Assembly: GCA_027886175.1 (NCBI GenBank)
Contig: JAJNNQ010000003.1
Span: 27,755,501 to 27,819,500, forward strand
Source of the DNA: Phylloscopus collybita
Taxonomy: Eukaryota > Chordata > Aves > Passeriformes > Phylloscopidae
Reading direction: 5' to 3'
DNA: 64,000 nucleotides
A program made the position numbers and the translations under genes. Numbering within the stretch: position 1 is the first letter of the stretch; every line of letters begins with the position of its first letter. Below the pieces are notes generated by a model that did not search any database, had not been told where the DNA came from, and saw only the letters and a program-made list of their open reading frames with translations. Below are positions 49,601 to 63,348 of the stretch, one piece after another.

Positions 49601-52600
49601 GTGAAACAGTAAACCCCTGACAGCCTTCTCAGAAAGCCACATGTCCTTGCTGGTGTGGCTAAGGCACAGAACTGATGCTTTAATATCACTAAAGGTAGTA
49701 AGTATTTCTGGGAAAATATTTATGATCCCATTCTATTAAGAAATATGGAACTCTTGCGCACTTGGAAATGAGTTTAAACAGAATCTGCTGAGCGAATGAA
49801 TCAGTTGCTGCAGCTGCCACAAATTCTTGCTGTGAGTGAGTGCAATCGACCCTTTCCATTTTTTGCTGGATGAGGTCAATCTCTACATCTCCTTATGAAA
49901 TACAGTATATCAGATACTGCTGCCCTACATATATCTGGTCTTAAAAGTGGGTCTTTAATTTTTCCATGTTCCATCCAAAATCCCCAAACATCTAAATGAT
50001 CTAGATATACATCCCCAGCAGGTTTCATATAAGCTGGACAACAAAATTCCCGGCAGATGTTTCTCCCAAACATGCTGTGCATCAGGGCAGAGGGAAAAGG
50101 TCAGAGAGATAAAGAAACACGTAATCCCTATTCTCAGATTCATTTCTGCAATTACAACGCAGGGAAGAGAAAATATGAGTTAGCAGAGTTTCAAATGTTT
50201 GCTAAACATTTGAAATTGATTTAGCCAGAATAAACACATTCTTCAGTAAGTGCTTTCCTATGTACCAGTAAGATTCAAGTTTTTATGACATAGGAGACAA
50301 AAGTATAGTGATTTAATCAACTACTTTACTTTGACTGCCACTCACAGGGCAAAATATGCTGCTATTTTTTGGTATGTCAGTATTTATCCAGTAAGGGCAC
50401 TGGGTTTGCTAATCAATTGCATACAATAAACACAGAAAATAGCAGCTGCTCCTTTTGATTTTCATCAAAATCTCCACACATGGTGAAAATTATTTTCTTC
50501 CACAAACACACTGAGGATTTTTATTGCCTTAATTTGTGGGCAGTCTGGGGCATGTTGAAGTCTGATTATTTTTCAGTGGTGGAATAGTCAGCACTCTCTA
50601 AAATTCAGAGCTCTACAAGATCATTTGATGATTACTGAAGCTGTTGGCTTTTGATCATAATTTTAGTAGAGAACTGCTTAATCAGATATAGAAGTCATAA
50701 AAAAAAAAGGCAGCATCTTTTTCACATGTTTGTTTTTTACCCTAGTTCCATATGTTTACTCTCTTGGTCTCTTGCTCTCAGGTTATGCACTGCTTGTGCT
50801 TTTGTATCAGTATGCTGTTGTGTCAGACAACAACAGTTACTTTATGGTGCAGAGTAAATTCATTCATTAATTTTCCTTTTCCCAGATTCCATTAGAACAT
50901 GTCAATGGTGTATATTTGATGCTTCAGTGATGGATCCTTTTCACAGTAGGAATTTAAACAGTCCCTGTTGTAGTGTCAGAAAAAAGCTGGCTCTGCTAAG
51001 GTCTGTTATTGACCGCTCCAATGAGATCACGTGCTGAGCTTTTAGCACCTTGTAGAGTTGAGTTAAGGCTAAGCAAGATAATCTGGCTTGGCTTCTGACA
51101 AAGCGAAAACAATGTGGAAGCAATATTATTCTATTAACTGATCTTTTGAGGCATCTAAAATTAGAAAAGCTTTGGGATTGGCACTGGCAACATGTTACAA
51201 TATGAAGTACCCAGAGGTGCCAGAAATTTTATTTCTGGAAACAAGTATAATGTAATATTAAAGCTTTCTTCTGTTTTGTTGTTTTGGCCCTTTGAATTTC
51301 TCTGCCATAAGAGTTCTATCTGGTTAAAGAAGGAAGTAATGCAATGTGTATTGCAAATTTTGGTCATAATGATTTTGTTCAAAGACTTAATAGTGTTCAA
51401 CCTATTGTCCCTGGGATAAAATGTCAGCTGAAAGGCCCTCAGCACAGGGTACCTGAGTAAGAATTTTGTAGGGGACTCACCTGCCAGTATTCTCAGTGAC
51501 ACTGATTTCACTGAGAGAGAATCCTACTGCAGTGGAATTTGTTCAGGCTTTCTGCAGAATAGCTGAGAGCAGAGTTCAGTGGCCTAAAATTCCAGTTAAT
51601 GGTTGGCATCCCTTGCTAGAAAGAAGTTGGTAACTTCTGTTTTGAAGTGGACTTCATTATCTGCAATATAACTTTTAAAACATTTTGGGTTTAAAACAGT
51701 TTTGGGAAACTTTATCTTTAATCTCTGAAGGTCAGCTTTGTAGATATCCTGGGTTTGGTGTCTTTTGGAAGAGCTTTTGTCTTACTCAGTAGGAGTCAAA
51801 TTAGGAAATGGAAAACTGTATTGCTAAGGCCTAATGAGGACATTTTGTGTAAGTTCCAAAAGAATCAAAACACTGCAAACAACGAGGTTCTACAGCTAAA
51901 GTCACAAATGATCATAAGTTCAAGTGCTGAAAGATTGCTGCTGCCTGGCTTCCCACTAAACTGTTTATTACTTACAAAAATTCTGCTTTTACAACCCTCT
52001 TTGATATGCTTCTCTTTTCACATTTGAGTAGTGTTTACTATTGCCTGTTTCCTCAGCTCTGCCTAACGTGAAATTTTTAATGCAGTGGTTCTTGCCTTTC
52101 TCAGGAAATGCATCTCCTAGTTTTTTAACTGTTTAATTCACACCAAGTCCTGGAAGCTATCCATGCTCTCACCTCAGCAGTGTGAAATTTTTCTGCCATT
52201 ATAAGCCTGTAACACTAATACTGCAATCTGTCTGAAGCTGCAAATTTCCACTAATGCTGTAGAACTGAGCAGCAGGTCACTCTCGTCTCCCAGGAATCTC
52301 TGATAAATGAGTAGCTGTGTATCTCCTGTCAGCTTTGATGCTGCATCACAGACAGGAGCCACATTCCTTGCTAATACCACCAGCACTAGTAGTAAAGTAT
52401 GTATTTAGGTGTTTTTAGAGCTAAAGGCGATCACCATACATAGTTGCAAACACAATTAACTGCTCACCAAAATTCTAGTTAGAATGCTTAGGACTTTGCT
52501 TCATCTTCTTTCTCAAAACTCTTGCACATTAAGCCATTTCTTACCAGGTGGACAAGTTTTGCAGATCGATAAAAGTACTTTAATCTCAGTACTTTGCGGA

Positions 52601-53479
52601 TCAATTTTATCTCAGTCTCAAAATGTCCTTTATAAGGAAAACAAGCACGTGAACAGGTCAGTTTTTACTTCCACGAATGAGGCAGGAGAAGGCCATGTGG
52701 GTTGTGCAGAAACAGACAATTTATACTTCAGTGTCCTGGGCCTTATGAAATATTTCCAGTTATATTAGATACCAGTGAGTTTGACAAGATACTCCACACA
52801 GCACCACAATACAGACTTGAAAAACACCCTTCTGAAACCCCAAGAGGAGTTCCCTGGTTATATCAAGAGCACGTGCCGACATACTGCTCTGCCATCACAA
52901 ATGAAGTCTCCTTCAGAGTGCTCAGTCAGCACCCTCGCAGCGAGTTACTTTCAGTTTACACCCTGCAGCACTTGAAGAAAGTGTATATTTAGACAGTGAC
53001 AGAACAGCAGTTTCAGATAGGCAACTTCATCTTGGCTACTTCCCTAAGGCACCAGATTTGCCAATTTGTTAATGCCCCTTGCCTGTAGCAATTTCATACT
53101 TGGTTTGTCAAGCACATTTGTTATGTGTGTTCAGGCAAAGACTGTAATAATGAAAAATACCTTATCCTGCAAGTTCTTCCATCTCTTCAGTTCCAAACTT
53201 AGAGCTGAAGCTTTTGCATTCCAGCAGTAATTGATATTGAACTCTTGGTGGTTTTCTATCTGAAAGTTATAGAAGACTTGGAAGAGGGGAAAGCAGCGAG
53301 GAAGAAGCAAAAGTATCTAAGGTTAAGTGAGACAAAGGTCACGGGAAAAGGCAGTGATACAGACAAAAATACAAAAAATACAGAAATGTGTTCTCCATTT
53401 ATTTATTCCATTTGGAATAAAGGTCATAGGGGATGTGAATGTCCCTTTGTTAATGGCTGTCCCTGTCTTAACAGGAATT
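46657..53479. other. Unique AT-rich non-coding sequence
   Basis: Nearly 7 kb contains no gene, RNA gene or interspersed repeat that I can support. Frames reach at most 116 codons and show no domain. Confidence 0.5.
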
Positions 53480-53580
53480 GTGTATATAATCATATACATA
53501 CATTCTATATAACATACATCATATATCATCTATTATATATATTTGTTATAATAAGTATATATATAATGCATATAAAAATA
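53480..53580. repeat. AT-rich TATA/CATA low-complexity region
   Basis: About 100 bases are dominated by ATAT, ACATAC and TATATA units. Together with a short inverted character this gives an easily melted region. Confidence 0.8.
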
Positions 53581-54165
53581 TCAGATTGCAAGTGCCTTCT
53601 TGGATTGACTAAAAAAAATCTTACTTTCATCCATCTCTGCATTCAAAACAACATCAATAGGGCAGGCTTGCAATGAAGGAGCAGCAGGCTTTTGAGGCAA
53701 TGAAATTACTGTGAAATTGCATCCAAAAAACAGACTGGTTTTAGTGTAGTGACTTAAGGGTTATAATATGATCTAAACCCTTACTGATGTGAGAGAATAG
53801 GCAAAAAAGGAAGCTACAGAATTGTTCAAAGTGGGGACATTTGCTTTTTAGAAAAGGGTCGTGTCCAGCAAGTCAGCTGAATCAAGTGGTTTGGGAAATT
53901 TAGGAAATGCATTAAAATTTGTTACTTCAGCATAGAAGGATATCTAATTCTCCTAAATCTTGAGTCCAGAAATAATAATCCAATAATCAAGACTACATAA
54001 TGTGGCACTTTACAAGAGCTTACAATGGACTAGTCCATCCTTTGAATGCTGTAGAGGAACAGCTTCTTCCCAGAAGAGAAAACAGGACAATGCTCATTTC
54101 CAGGAGTTTTTCTGACAAGCTTCTTTGTTTTTTTTATCCCAACTTTACTTCTGGGTAAATAGTGA
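53581..54165. other. Unique AT-rich non-coding sequence
   Basis: Nothing recognised. Confidence 0.5.
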
Positions 54166-54220
54166 GCATATATTAGTTATATATTAGCATATATTAGTTA
54201 TTATATTAGCATATAATAGA
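54166..54220. repeat. Small AT-rich minisatellite, 21-22 bp unit
   Basis: Units beginning GCATATATTAGTTAT start at 54166 and 54187, with a third partial GCATATAATAG at 54209. Confidence 0.85.
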
Positions 54221-54919
54221 GAGCAAAGAAATTTAGGGACTCTTGAGATTATTTGAAAAGTAGGTTGTAAACTGTAGTCTGGCAAGCAGCACTCCCTATC
54301 CCTGTCCTGGCACTAGCCAGACATCCACAGCAGCATGTCCTCTTTGTTGTTTGCTTGAAATGTGCAAGATGCTTGGAATCATTTTACATAGAATTTTTCT
54401 AAAGCAAGGATTATTGCAGCTGAACTGGTTTAACACGGGATATGGGTATTTCTGGAAATGTTTTGCAGTCTGCCTGGGAACTATGGATCTGGAAATATCT
54501 TATATAGAGTTAAATAAAGAGAAAAAAAATAATAATAATTTAAAAATCTATTTAAAAAAGAAAAAAAGCAACCAGACTCATTACTGAATGAAGAGGCCCA
54601 GGATGCAGAATAAGTAATTTCAATTCCTCTAGCTCAGTTACTGCTTTTGGTTTTCTTGTCTGTTCTATAACAATCTCTCTTGAGATTTTCACTATCCTGT
54701 AAGCAGCTCTAGTTTCTCCCAAAATTCAGCAGAAATGTACATTTATCTTCCAAAAGCTGGTTTCTGTGGGTAAAAGCCTGCTTTGATAGCAGCTGTTGTT
54801 ATTACCTGCCATTAGTGGATTCAGACATGTAGTCCATGCTTTAAATGACACAATAATGGTGCCTCATCTGCAGCCAAGCAGTATTACCAACATTTTGAGA
54901 ATCAATGAGATCCTGATAC
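54221..54919. other. Unique AT-rich non-coding sequence
   Basis: Nothing recognised. A/T-rich AATAAT and AAAAAAG runs lie at 54,521-54,568. Confidence 0.5.
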
Positions 54920-54924
54920 GGTGT

Positions 54925-55444
54925 TGTGCTGGTTTGAAAGCAAAACCAGTGAGACTCCCAGTCAGAGATACAATTTAATAGAAGAAGAAGGGAAAAAAGG
55001 TGAAATAAATAGAATGATACAACCTAGTACCCTGTTGGTCAGGGTGTTTGAAGCAGTCCGGGAATCCTCCTGGAGCAGCAGATGTGGTTCCGCTGGAGCA
55101 GAGATGATCCAAAGCAGTGATCCCTGTAGAAACGTCCGGTAGCTCGTCTCCTCTGAGAATTCAGTGGATAGAAGCTGCCAGTGAGGTCTCAAACCCTGGA
55201 TTATATCCAGGTGGGAATGCTTGGCTCCTCCCCCTGGGCAGAGCATCTCACAATGGCATGATTCATCTTATCAGTCATGCAAATGGATCCTTGATGGCCC
55301 ATTAAACAGAGATAATGTCTTCCGGGAAGGCATTGTTGGGCTCGTTAACAGAAGATAAGGAGAACAGTGCCCCACCTTGGCTCCAACGGCTCATGGGGAT
55401 AGAATACATACCTTGGGTACAATTTTACATTGTAACCTAAGACA
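54925..55444 (-). mobile_element. Solo LTR, ERVL-like, with exact 5-bp duplication, minus strand
   Basis: On the minus strand the element begins TGTCTTAGGTTACAATG and ends TTTCAAACCAGCACA. GGTGT lies at 54920-54924 and 55445-55449, exactly abutting both ends, giving a perfect 5-bp duplication. A TATA-like CCTGGATATAATCC and a variant poly(A) signal ATTAAA are present on the minus strand. Its 5' two thirds are homologous to the LTR at 45.9 kb (shared landmarks GGATCATCTCTGCTCC and CACCCTGACCA), but its 3' end differs. It is 520 bp with no coding sequence. Confidence 0.95.
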
Positions 55445-55449
55445 GGTGT

Positions 55450-58400
55450 TTATTTTTTTGGAGAAAAATAGCTACTTGAAAAACTCTTGGGTCCGATTCT
55501 CAGCTGATCCAGCCCCATTCCATTGATCTTGATGTTTCAGAGGCAACAGAGGCTTTGAGACATGGACAACACAAATCATCATGTGCAAAGACTATTCCAG
55601 ATGAGGCAGCTGTATAAAACAGGCAAATGAAATATCACGGTGATTAATTATTCTGTTTGAAAATTCCATTTTGTCTTACACAATCACTTATTTAACATTC
55701 AGTCCTCCTTTTGCCTCCTTTCCTTGAATTGCCTAACATCCTAAAATTAGTCACTTATGACTGCAAACACGGACTTCGAAGAGTTGCCTGGATCTGTGGT
55801 TATGGTCAAACTGCAGGAAAACAAGGAGAGGTGCTGACAAGTGATTTAAGAGTTCACTTTTTCTAACTCCCATTTTAGAGAAGGCTCACACAGCACTGGC
55901 ACGCTGCACCAGCTCAGAACTGGTGAGGGGAATCTCTGAGTGAGGGGAAAGAACTTTCATGTGCAGAACTTTTATTTCTTAGAGGCATACAAAAACAAGC
56001 TAGAGAAGAAGCTGCCTTTTGTAGAACTTTATTGGTACCATTTCAGTAGTCAGGAGAGAAGACACAATCCTCTTCCTGACACCATCCATATGCTGATTTT
56101 GAAGGAGCACTTTTTGAAAGTTGATGAAAACAAAAGGGAAGTAACTGAAATTTGTTTTCTTATTTTACCCACTTACACTGAGAGTCAATATTAAAAAAAT
56201 CCCACCCCACAACATTATCCAAAGTTCACAAAAAGCAGTGTAAAGATGTCTGATGTTTCAGCATGTGCCCAAAGAACACTGAAAGACAGCTGCCTGGGCA
56301 TTTAGTGGCCTTATGAACTGCTGGATTTCAATGGCATTTGGAAAGATGAAAGCAAGCAGCATGACTGACCCTGTAAATACTCTAAAAATCTACAACAATT
56401 TGCAGCAGAGGGTTAAAAAAAATGACAGCTTAAGTGGTGTTTTCTAATGGAAAATAGTATCAATGATATTATGGAATGTGACATAAATGCTGCATGGATA
56501 AATTGATTGTCCAGTTCACAACCTCATCATTTTTGGTGTGATGAACTGTTTGTTTCATGGTGTAAGACCCACATCAACTGCAGTTAACACCTAATCAGTC
56601 TTGAGCAATAGAAAGTATGTAATGGGCTGCTGGATCAATTAGGAAGTTAGATCACTTCATCAATATAGCAGGGCAAGATTATTTTGAAAACTAATGTCCT
56701 TTCTTTTATACAACGTGCTTCATATGTCTGAGGTGAATCTGAGGTCAGGTCTAAATTATATATGAAAGTATTTTATTATCAAAGCAGCAGTCCTAAGGTT
56801 GAAATTAGAGTATTACTGAGTTATGCAAACAAAGCCAAAGATAATACAAGTGTCAGTGCACGATGCCATTCTTTATGCAGTGTTTGAATCAAACATTTAA
56901 TTAATAAAATTAATATTTAATTAATTAAGTATTAATTAACATTTAATTAATAAAAACTTCCTAAGCAGTTATCTGGTACCCAAATTCACCTTTCCTATCC
57001 AGGGCTTCACCTCTTAATTTGAATAAATGAAGTTTATCAAAAAGTGCTAGAGCAGTCTGTTACTGTGAAAAGAGAACACAGTTGTTGGTGAATTAATTAA
57101 AAGACAGTATCTACAACTGCAAAACATATTATGAATTTTTTAAGAGAATATCAGAATGCTGAGTGGGAGAAAGATAAATCACTCTGGAAATGGAGATATT
57201 TTAAATTAATAGGGATTTGTGGCCTTTCAAATTGCTGCAAGTGAGGCCTTTGAATGGTTTCTGGAATTAATATTGGTATGGTATGGTGTGCCTATGTGTG
57301 ATGTCTTAACTGTAGTAATTAATCTTATTGTTAAATCTTCTGATACCATTTATGATGGTTCTTCACTTTGAAGTAGCTGCAAAGACTTTTTTAAGGAAAA
57401 GAAGTTTCAAATTAATGCAGAGCATATATAGCTGAACAGTTGCACAGATAAACCTACAGGAAAGTTTTACAATTTTCACATGAAAGAGTAAAAGCAGCAG
57501 CAAAAAATGAGCCAAGCCAGGAAAAGCTGTTTTTTCTTGATGAGTAGCACTGACTGAAGTTGTCGTGAAGGGTCTTAGTACATAACATACTCTCCATGGA
57601 CCTCACTGAAAGCCTATTTATAAGGCAATGGGAATCTTCCATTGGAATTCCCAGCTGCCTTTGAATCAGATCCAGTAAATTTTGACTTGTTTCTTGTGTG
57701 CTAGTGTGTTTTAAGTTTAGCACCATATTAAAATAATCTAAATATTTTTCTATCTAAATATTATTAGGCCTGTAGTTGTTCTAACACATTTTTTGCCTCT
57801 GAAAAATCTGAGAAAACAAACAAAAAAATACAAACAAACAAAAAACCAGACAAAAGAAAAAAGAAGTATTATGATAGCTAATCATACTAATAACATCTTA
57901 TAGAGTGCGGCAGTTTGGAAAGAAAAATGGGTATAACTGGACTGGCAAAGAAAACCAAAAGGAGTATATATATAAATAGCAAATACTAATTTTGACATTC
58001 AAACAGAATTAATTTCAAATATTCTCATGTGTCTGTAATAGTTAGCCAGCAAGATAATGCTTCAGAAAGATCAGTGTCATTTCTATACTACATAAAGGAG
58101 CCAACTGGAGTCAAGGTTTAATTAATTTTATATACTGATTTAAACAATTAGAAGTGGTTAAAAAATACATTTACAAAATGCAAAATCATTTCTGTTTAGA
58201 TAGCAGTGAAATGAAAATATGACCTGCCAATTAATTTGGAAGATTCCTGTAGGAGTAAAATCCTGAAAGTATTAGTATTTCAGAATAAAATATTTCTCTA
58301 AAGACTCAAAATGACAGTAACTTCAGTTTCAGATTATAATTATCTCCCTCAATACAAGCTGATTCATCTGTAGACTCAGTATTAACAGAAACATTTCAAA

Positions 58401-61400
58401 CAAAGATAAATACTCGGCAGACAAAGCTTGCTTCTTAAAATGAGAAACACTGTGTATTACATTTAGTTTGTCAAGGAAATTATGATAAATAATTCCTAGC
58501 TTAAAGCAGAGAAGAGTGATTAAGTGATCTGAACAACCAGTGGCAATATCCATCCTAATGACTTTCCCTGTGCTGGAATAATCTCTTCTGAAAGCGTAGC
58601 CTTGCTCATAATGAAATACAAATGTGATAAACGACATTTTCAATCTAGGGCAGCAGAGACACCTCAGCAAACAACCTGTTCTTAACAGCTGCAGAGGAGG
58701 TTTTGGGTGTGCATGGGTGTTCTCATGGCATAGCACAAGGAAATATGTTTTATTTGGTCCTTAGAAGAATCAGGTTTGCTCCCAGAGGGGATGAGTTCAG
58801 GAGAGTGTCCTATGAACACAAGTAGCCATTGAAAATACTTTGCTGTCTCTTGCCCTCTCCAAGAACAGCAGAAAGGGACAGGGAAGGGATCAGTATCTTC
58901 ATGTTTAAAATTAATATTTGCCAAGCTAAAAAACAAGTGTAGAGAGATCTTCCTGTTTTCTATAAAAACTTGAGAGATGCACACCATGGAGGTGGAAGAG
59001 CTATTGCAGATGATGGACAATGCTGGCATAACAAAAAATGAGTCTACAGTGTCCCTGAACAAATTTATGGTGGAAATTATGAAGAACTATGAATGGAATT
59101 AGGATCTAAAGCAGCTATTCACAGAGGCAGAGGGGCCATTTGGTGTTAGGATGGATTTTATTGTGCTCAGAGTTATGTGATGTGCTTGTCTGCAATAGCT
59201 GATGGGATGGCTCTGTGATGTCTGGGGTGCTTTGCCTCATCCTTTCAGCGTCATTCTGCCTAAAGAAAGCAGCTGCCTGGGGAGATGTAAGCCAGCCAGA
59301 GATAGTGAGGATTTTTTAACTAGGTTGAACTTAATGATCACAAGTATAATCAGGCTTTGAGTTTAATCCAGGACATGATAGGTAAAGGAGGACATGATTT
59401 AAGCATCAAAGCCATGCCCGTTTTTCGTGACAATTATTTGTTGATAGGTGTGTTAGTACATCAGTCGTGAGAAAGGTGACTTTCATCCTCCTAGATGAAA
59501 AACAGATACTGCAACTGAGCACTGAAACCTTACCAAGTTTTAAATCAGTACTATATGTAATTAAATTGAGATATTTGGCAATTTAAGGATCCCACTGAAA
59601 TCCTATAAAGGAAAACCTGATGCCTAAGAAAGTGGAAACACATTTTGCAGACTATGTTACAGTGCTGGTCAGACAACAGAGCTAGAGTAATCACTGGCTC
59701 CTGTGAGTCTTTCGTGGTTTAGAGTTTGTGAATATCTTTCTTGGTGCTAAAACAAGTATCTAAATTGCTTCCTCCTTCTAGAATTTTATCTGATGTCAAG
59801 ACAGAACCTTAACTCAGGTTAAGTTTTTTGGACAAAAAGTCTTTTCATATCTGCATCTCTGACAAAGCTTCTTTTTTTTTTTAATCAAACAATAGGAAGA
59901 CTAATGCAACTCTATTAGTTGTATCAATTTTCAAGTACTGATTCTGACTGATTTTGAACAGGAATTCCTTATTCAGTGTTTCGACACTCTTGAACTAAAA
60001 GTAAGATCTCCCTTACACAAAATATCTTATTGTTACCATGTATAATCAGATTGATGTTTAACATCACACAAAAATCCCCTTTATGTGATTTTGCAGCCAT
60101 AGTTCCTCATCTTCATGTTTACATAACAATGTACTTCCCTCATCCAAAAATTCCTTCACCTGAAACTTGGACTTCTTTTTCAGAAAAAAAATAACATTCT
60201 TGTCAGATTATCATTTTTGTCATACAATAAAATTAAGAGCAGATGAAGTGATAACAGGGTGTTGTCCCTTGTCTGGAGAGGAAAAGACTCCTTCTTGACA
60301 AGTGCATGAAATACTACCCTTCCAGGTAGAAAATGGATCTATTTAAAGAGCTAGAATTTAACCCACACTGATGTTTAAAAAAAAACCAAACCTGTAAGGT
60401 AAAGCTTTGAATATGAATAAAATGAAAAGGAAGATTTGGGTTATCAGGATCCTTTGCTCATAGAATCCAAGTTCCCAGATACAGGATTTGGAGCTGCACT
60501 CGTCAGGGCCTAGGTGTCCTAATAGTTTAATAGCTGTTGAAAGACAAAGTAGTTATGAAATACAAGAAAACAGAAAAATAATTAAATATTCATGGTTTTC
60601 CTTTTATTTTCTATGCACCTGGCTCTAATCTTTGGTAGCAGCATTGTCTACATTTGGGTGGTATCAGAAAATTCTGTCTTTGGACTAATCACAGCTGCAG
60701 CTTTCACCTAAAAAAAACTTCTCAAGGAACTGCTCTAATTTTTAAGGTAAAGGAATTTGGGCATGGTGAAAGTCTATGTTCATTACTTTTTCTCCCTGAG
60801 AGTGGTAATGTGACTTTGAGTGGAAAATTCTTTTGAAGTTCCTTGTAAAAGATGATTTTTGAGAACTGATGATAATTGGACAGGGTAATGAAAATTAATT
60901 GCACATGTTTCTACGTGTTAATTTCCATTGCAGCTTGTGAGGATAATCAAATTGCAATTATTCATTGATCCATAAGGACAGACATTTTCCTAACCTGTGA
61001 CCTGTTGTCCTCTCAGGGGAAACTGAGCTCATGCCTGTGCTGCTGTAAATGGACTAAATGTGCTGCATGCAGTGGTGAGGAGCTTCCAAAGGAAAGAGTC
61101 TTGCCCAGCTCTCTGTTAGTACACTGTAGATAGAAACATCCAGATAATGTTAAAAAGTGTGTTTTCCCAGGGTGGCTTACTTGTTTGGTTAAGTATTATT
61201 CTGGCCTGCTGTAGTTTTTACTTTTTTAATATATTGTTTGTTTTCTTTGTGCCAGATCTTAAAATCTGCTTCAGAATTTTGGCTTAGTATGGTCCTTGGC
61301 TTTAACTTCAAGTCTCACAACATAAATCCTGATTTTATCTACCTATTGCATTTTGAGATCTGGATAGTTAAACAGAATGAGAAAATTGAATGTCAGTGCA

Positions 61401-61764
61401 AAGAGCTATATTGACCTTTACACTTCCTTTTTTCCTTCTGAAAAACTGTTTTCAACATGTTGTTCATCCACAGCACCTACCTCCAGCAGATTCTCTGTGC
61501 TTGATTATTGACCAGTTGATGTTTCTGCAATGAAATCTTCATGCTTGCAAGGCAGTGCAAAATTAATTTGCACCTATGAAGAAAGGAAACAGAGCTATTA
61601 AAGATTTTTTTTAAAAAAACTCTTGGGGAATCTGTATTCTTTAAGCTGAAAATTAAAAGCCTACCAGAAACCTAAGTGTAATTTCAAGGAATGAAATTTT
61701 GTGAAATGGATTTGCAGGTACGAGGTCAATGCCTGTGACAGGGTTATCTAATGGGAAGCCTAGA
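55450..61764. other. Unique AT-rich non-coding sequence
   Basis: No gene or interspersed repeat is supported. Local features are an 18-bp direct repeat near 56.9 kb, an A/C-rich AAAC run at 57,812-57,850 and short T runs at 59,870-59,882. Confidence 0.5.
56892..56955. repeat. 18-bp direct repeat in TTAAT-rich sequence
   Basis: AACATTTAATTAATAAAA occurs at 56892-56909 and again at 56938-56955. The interval is also built from TTAATTAA units. Confidence 0.85.
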
Positions 61765-62016
61765 GATACAGGACAAAGAGTGATGGCTTTAACATGACTG
61801 ATGGTTCAGATTAGATTTTAGGAAGAAATTGTTCCCTGTGAGGGCCTGGCACAGCCCAGAGAAGCTGAGGTTGCCCCATTGCTGGGAATGCTCAAGGCCA
61901 GACTAGATGGAGCTCTGAGCAGCCTGGGACAGTGGAAGGTGTCCATGCCTGTTGGCAGGGGCTTGGAATGAGATGGGCTTTAAGGTCCTTCCAATCCAAA
62001 CCATTCTGTGATTCTA
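61765..62016 (+). mobile_element. CR1 LINE 3' fragment, plus strand
   Basis: The fragment shows classic avian CR1 3' landmarks in order: ACAGGACAAAGAGTGATGGC, TTCAGATTAGATTTTAGGAA, CTGTGAGGGCCTGGCACAG, GAATGCTCAAGGCCAGACTA, AGTGGAAGGTGTCCATGCC, TTTAAGGTCCTTCCAATCC. It ends with CCATTCTGTGATTCTA. It is 5'-truncated, non-coding, and the best preserved CR1 copy in the window. Confidence 0.96.
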
Positions 62017-62829
62017 CACACTGATGGACATCCCCATTCTCAGTAGCTGTTAGGAGAAAGAAGAGAATTGAAACATTTTCCTCTTAGTCCCTTGTAATGG
62101 TGAGCAAGATTTGTCAGAGAAGTTCCAAGTGCATAGAAATTTCTATTCCTATATCCTCTTTCCTCTGGGCGTTCCTGATGTCACAAAATTAATTTGAGTT
62201 TAATTTAAACTTAGGCTCAAATACACCATAATACATACTAACTCTCAGAATTACTTTTCTCCTTGAAGTCATGGCATTTTTTTTTTTTTTTTTTGAGAGA
62301 GGAATAGCATAATTTGAATTCCAGTGTGTGACACACTGAAATAATGTTGCATGGAAGATTAGTCCTATATGCATTTAACAAAGTTGTCACATATCACACA
62401 TCCTGGAGAAGAGGCTATAATGAGAAGGTTGCAGATGGTAGCCTATTAAAATATATTCTGTATCAAGCCTGGCTAGCCAATGAAATTGAGCCAAGCAATG
62501 TGCGCTCAGGGAGATTTTCTAGCTGAAGTTATTTACCTTCAAAAGTACAAAGAAATGAGAGAAAATAGGTTGTACCTGCCTCTTGAAAAGAAAAGACACA
62601 GGGTTTTTTTAAATTCATACCTGCCCTGGGTAACACATACAGACCCTGTGATAAGTGAAATTATTATAAATGGGACAACACATTGCTGATATTGGAACAT
62701 CTGCTTTTCATGTGCCCTGTGCTGGGCAGAACCCAGTCCAGAGCACTCGGTTCATATTGTGCTCAGGGGGAACCTGAAGGACAGGACCCCAGTTAGGAGC
62801 CTGAGGAAGAGAGGACTGAACCAAGCACT
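62017..62829. other. Unique non-coding sequence
   Basis: Contains a T18 run at 62,277-62,294 and no supported gene. Confidence 0.5.
62277..62294. repeat. T18 homopolymer run
   Basis: Eighteen consecutive T residues. No adjacent retrocopy body is recognised on the minus strand. Confidence 0.85.
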
Positions 62830-63249
62830 CAGGATGTTGGGGGTTGGGTTTTTCTTTCCTTTTCTTGTTACCTGTGGAGTTTTTTTCTCATTGAGTTGCT
62901 AAGAAGCACTGATGGCTGGGTGCTTGAGAAGGTGGGGAGGGGGAACTCTAGCTCTCTCACTCTTGGCCTTTGGAGGAGGAGGATGGTGGAGCTGCATCTT
63001 GGGGAAGGGGACTCATTGCTGCTGCAGGAGCCCAGCTTCATCCTGTTTCTTCTGCTGTGGGGTGAGCCTCTGCTCCTGGGAGCAGCCGCTGAACTGGAGC
63101 TTTGTCATCTCTTGCCTCACTAAAAGAGGGGCCTGTTGCCATTTTCTCTGGTATCCGGGGATCCTGAGCCTGCCTCTCTTTGCCCCACTGGGAGCCGGGT
63201 CGCTGTTGTCCTGCCCCCACTGCCTCTTCAGCACTGCTTTTCATTTTTC

Positions 63250-63276
63250 GAAAACAGAAAATTTTTTCTGGTTTTC
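63250..63276. repeat. Imperfect inverted repeat inside LTR
   Basis: GAAAACAGAAAA and TTTTCTGGTTTTC are complementary apart from one inserted base. The inner CAGAAAA-TT-TTTTCTG is perfect. Confidence 0.75.
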
Positions 63277-63348
63277 AAAAACAGAAAAATTACTGAGTTT
63301 TTTGCTACTCTATAGCCTGTATGCCCTGCCTGCCGAGACCTCCTGAAT

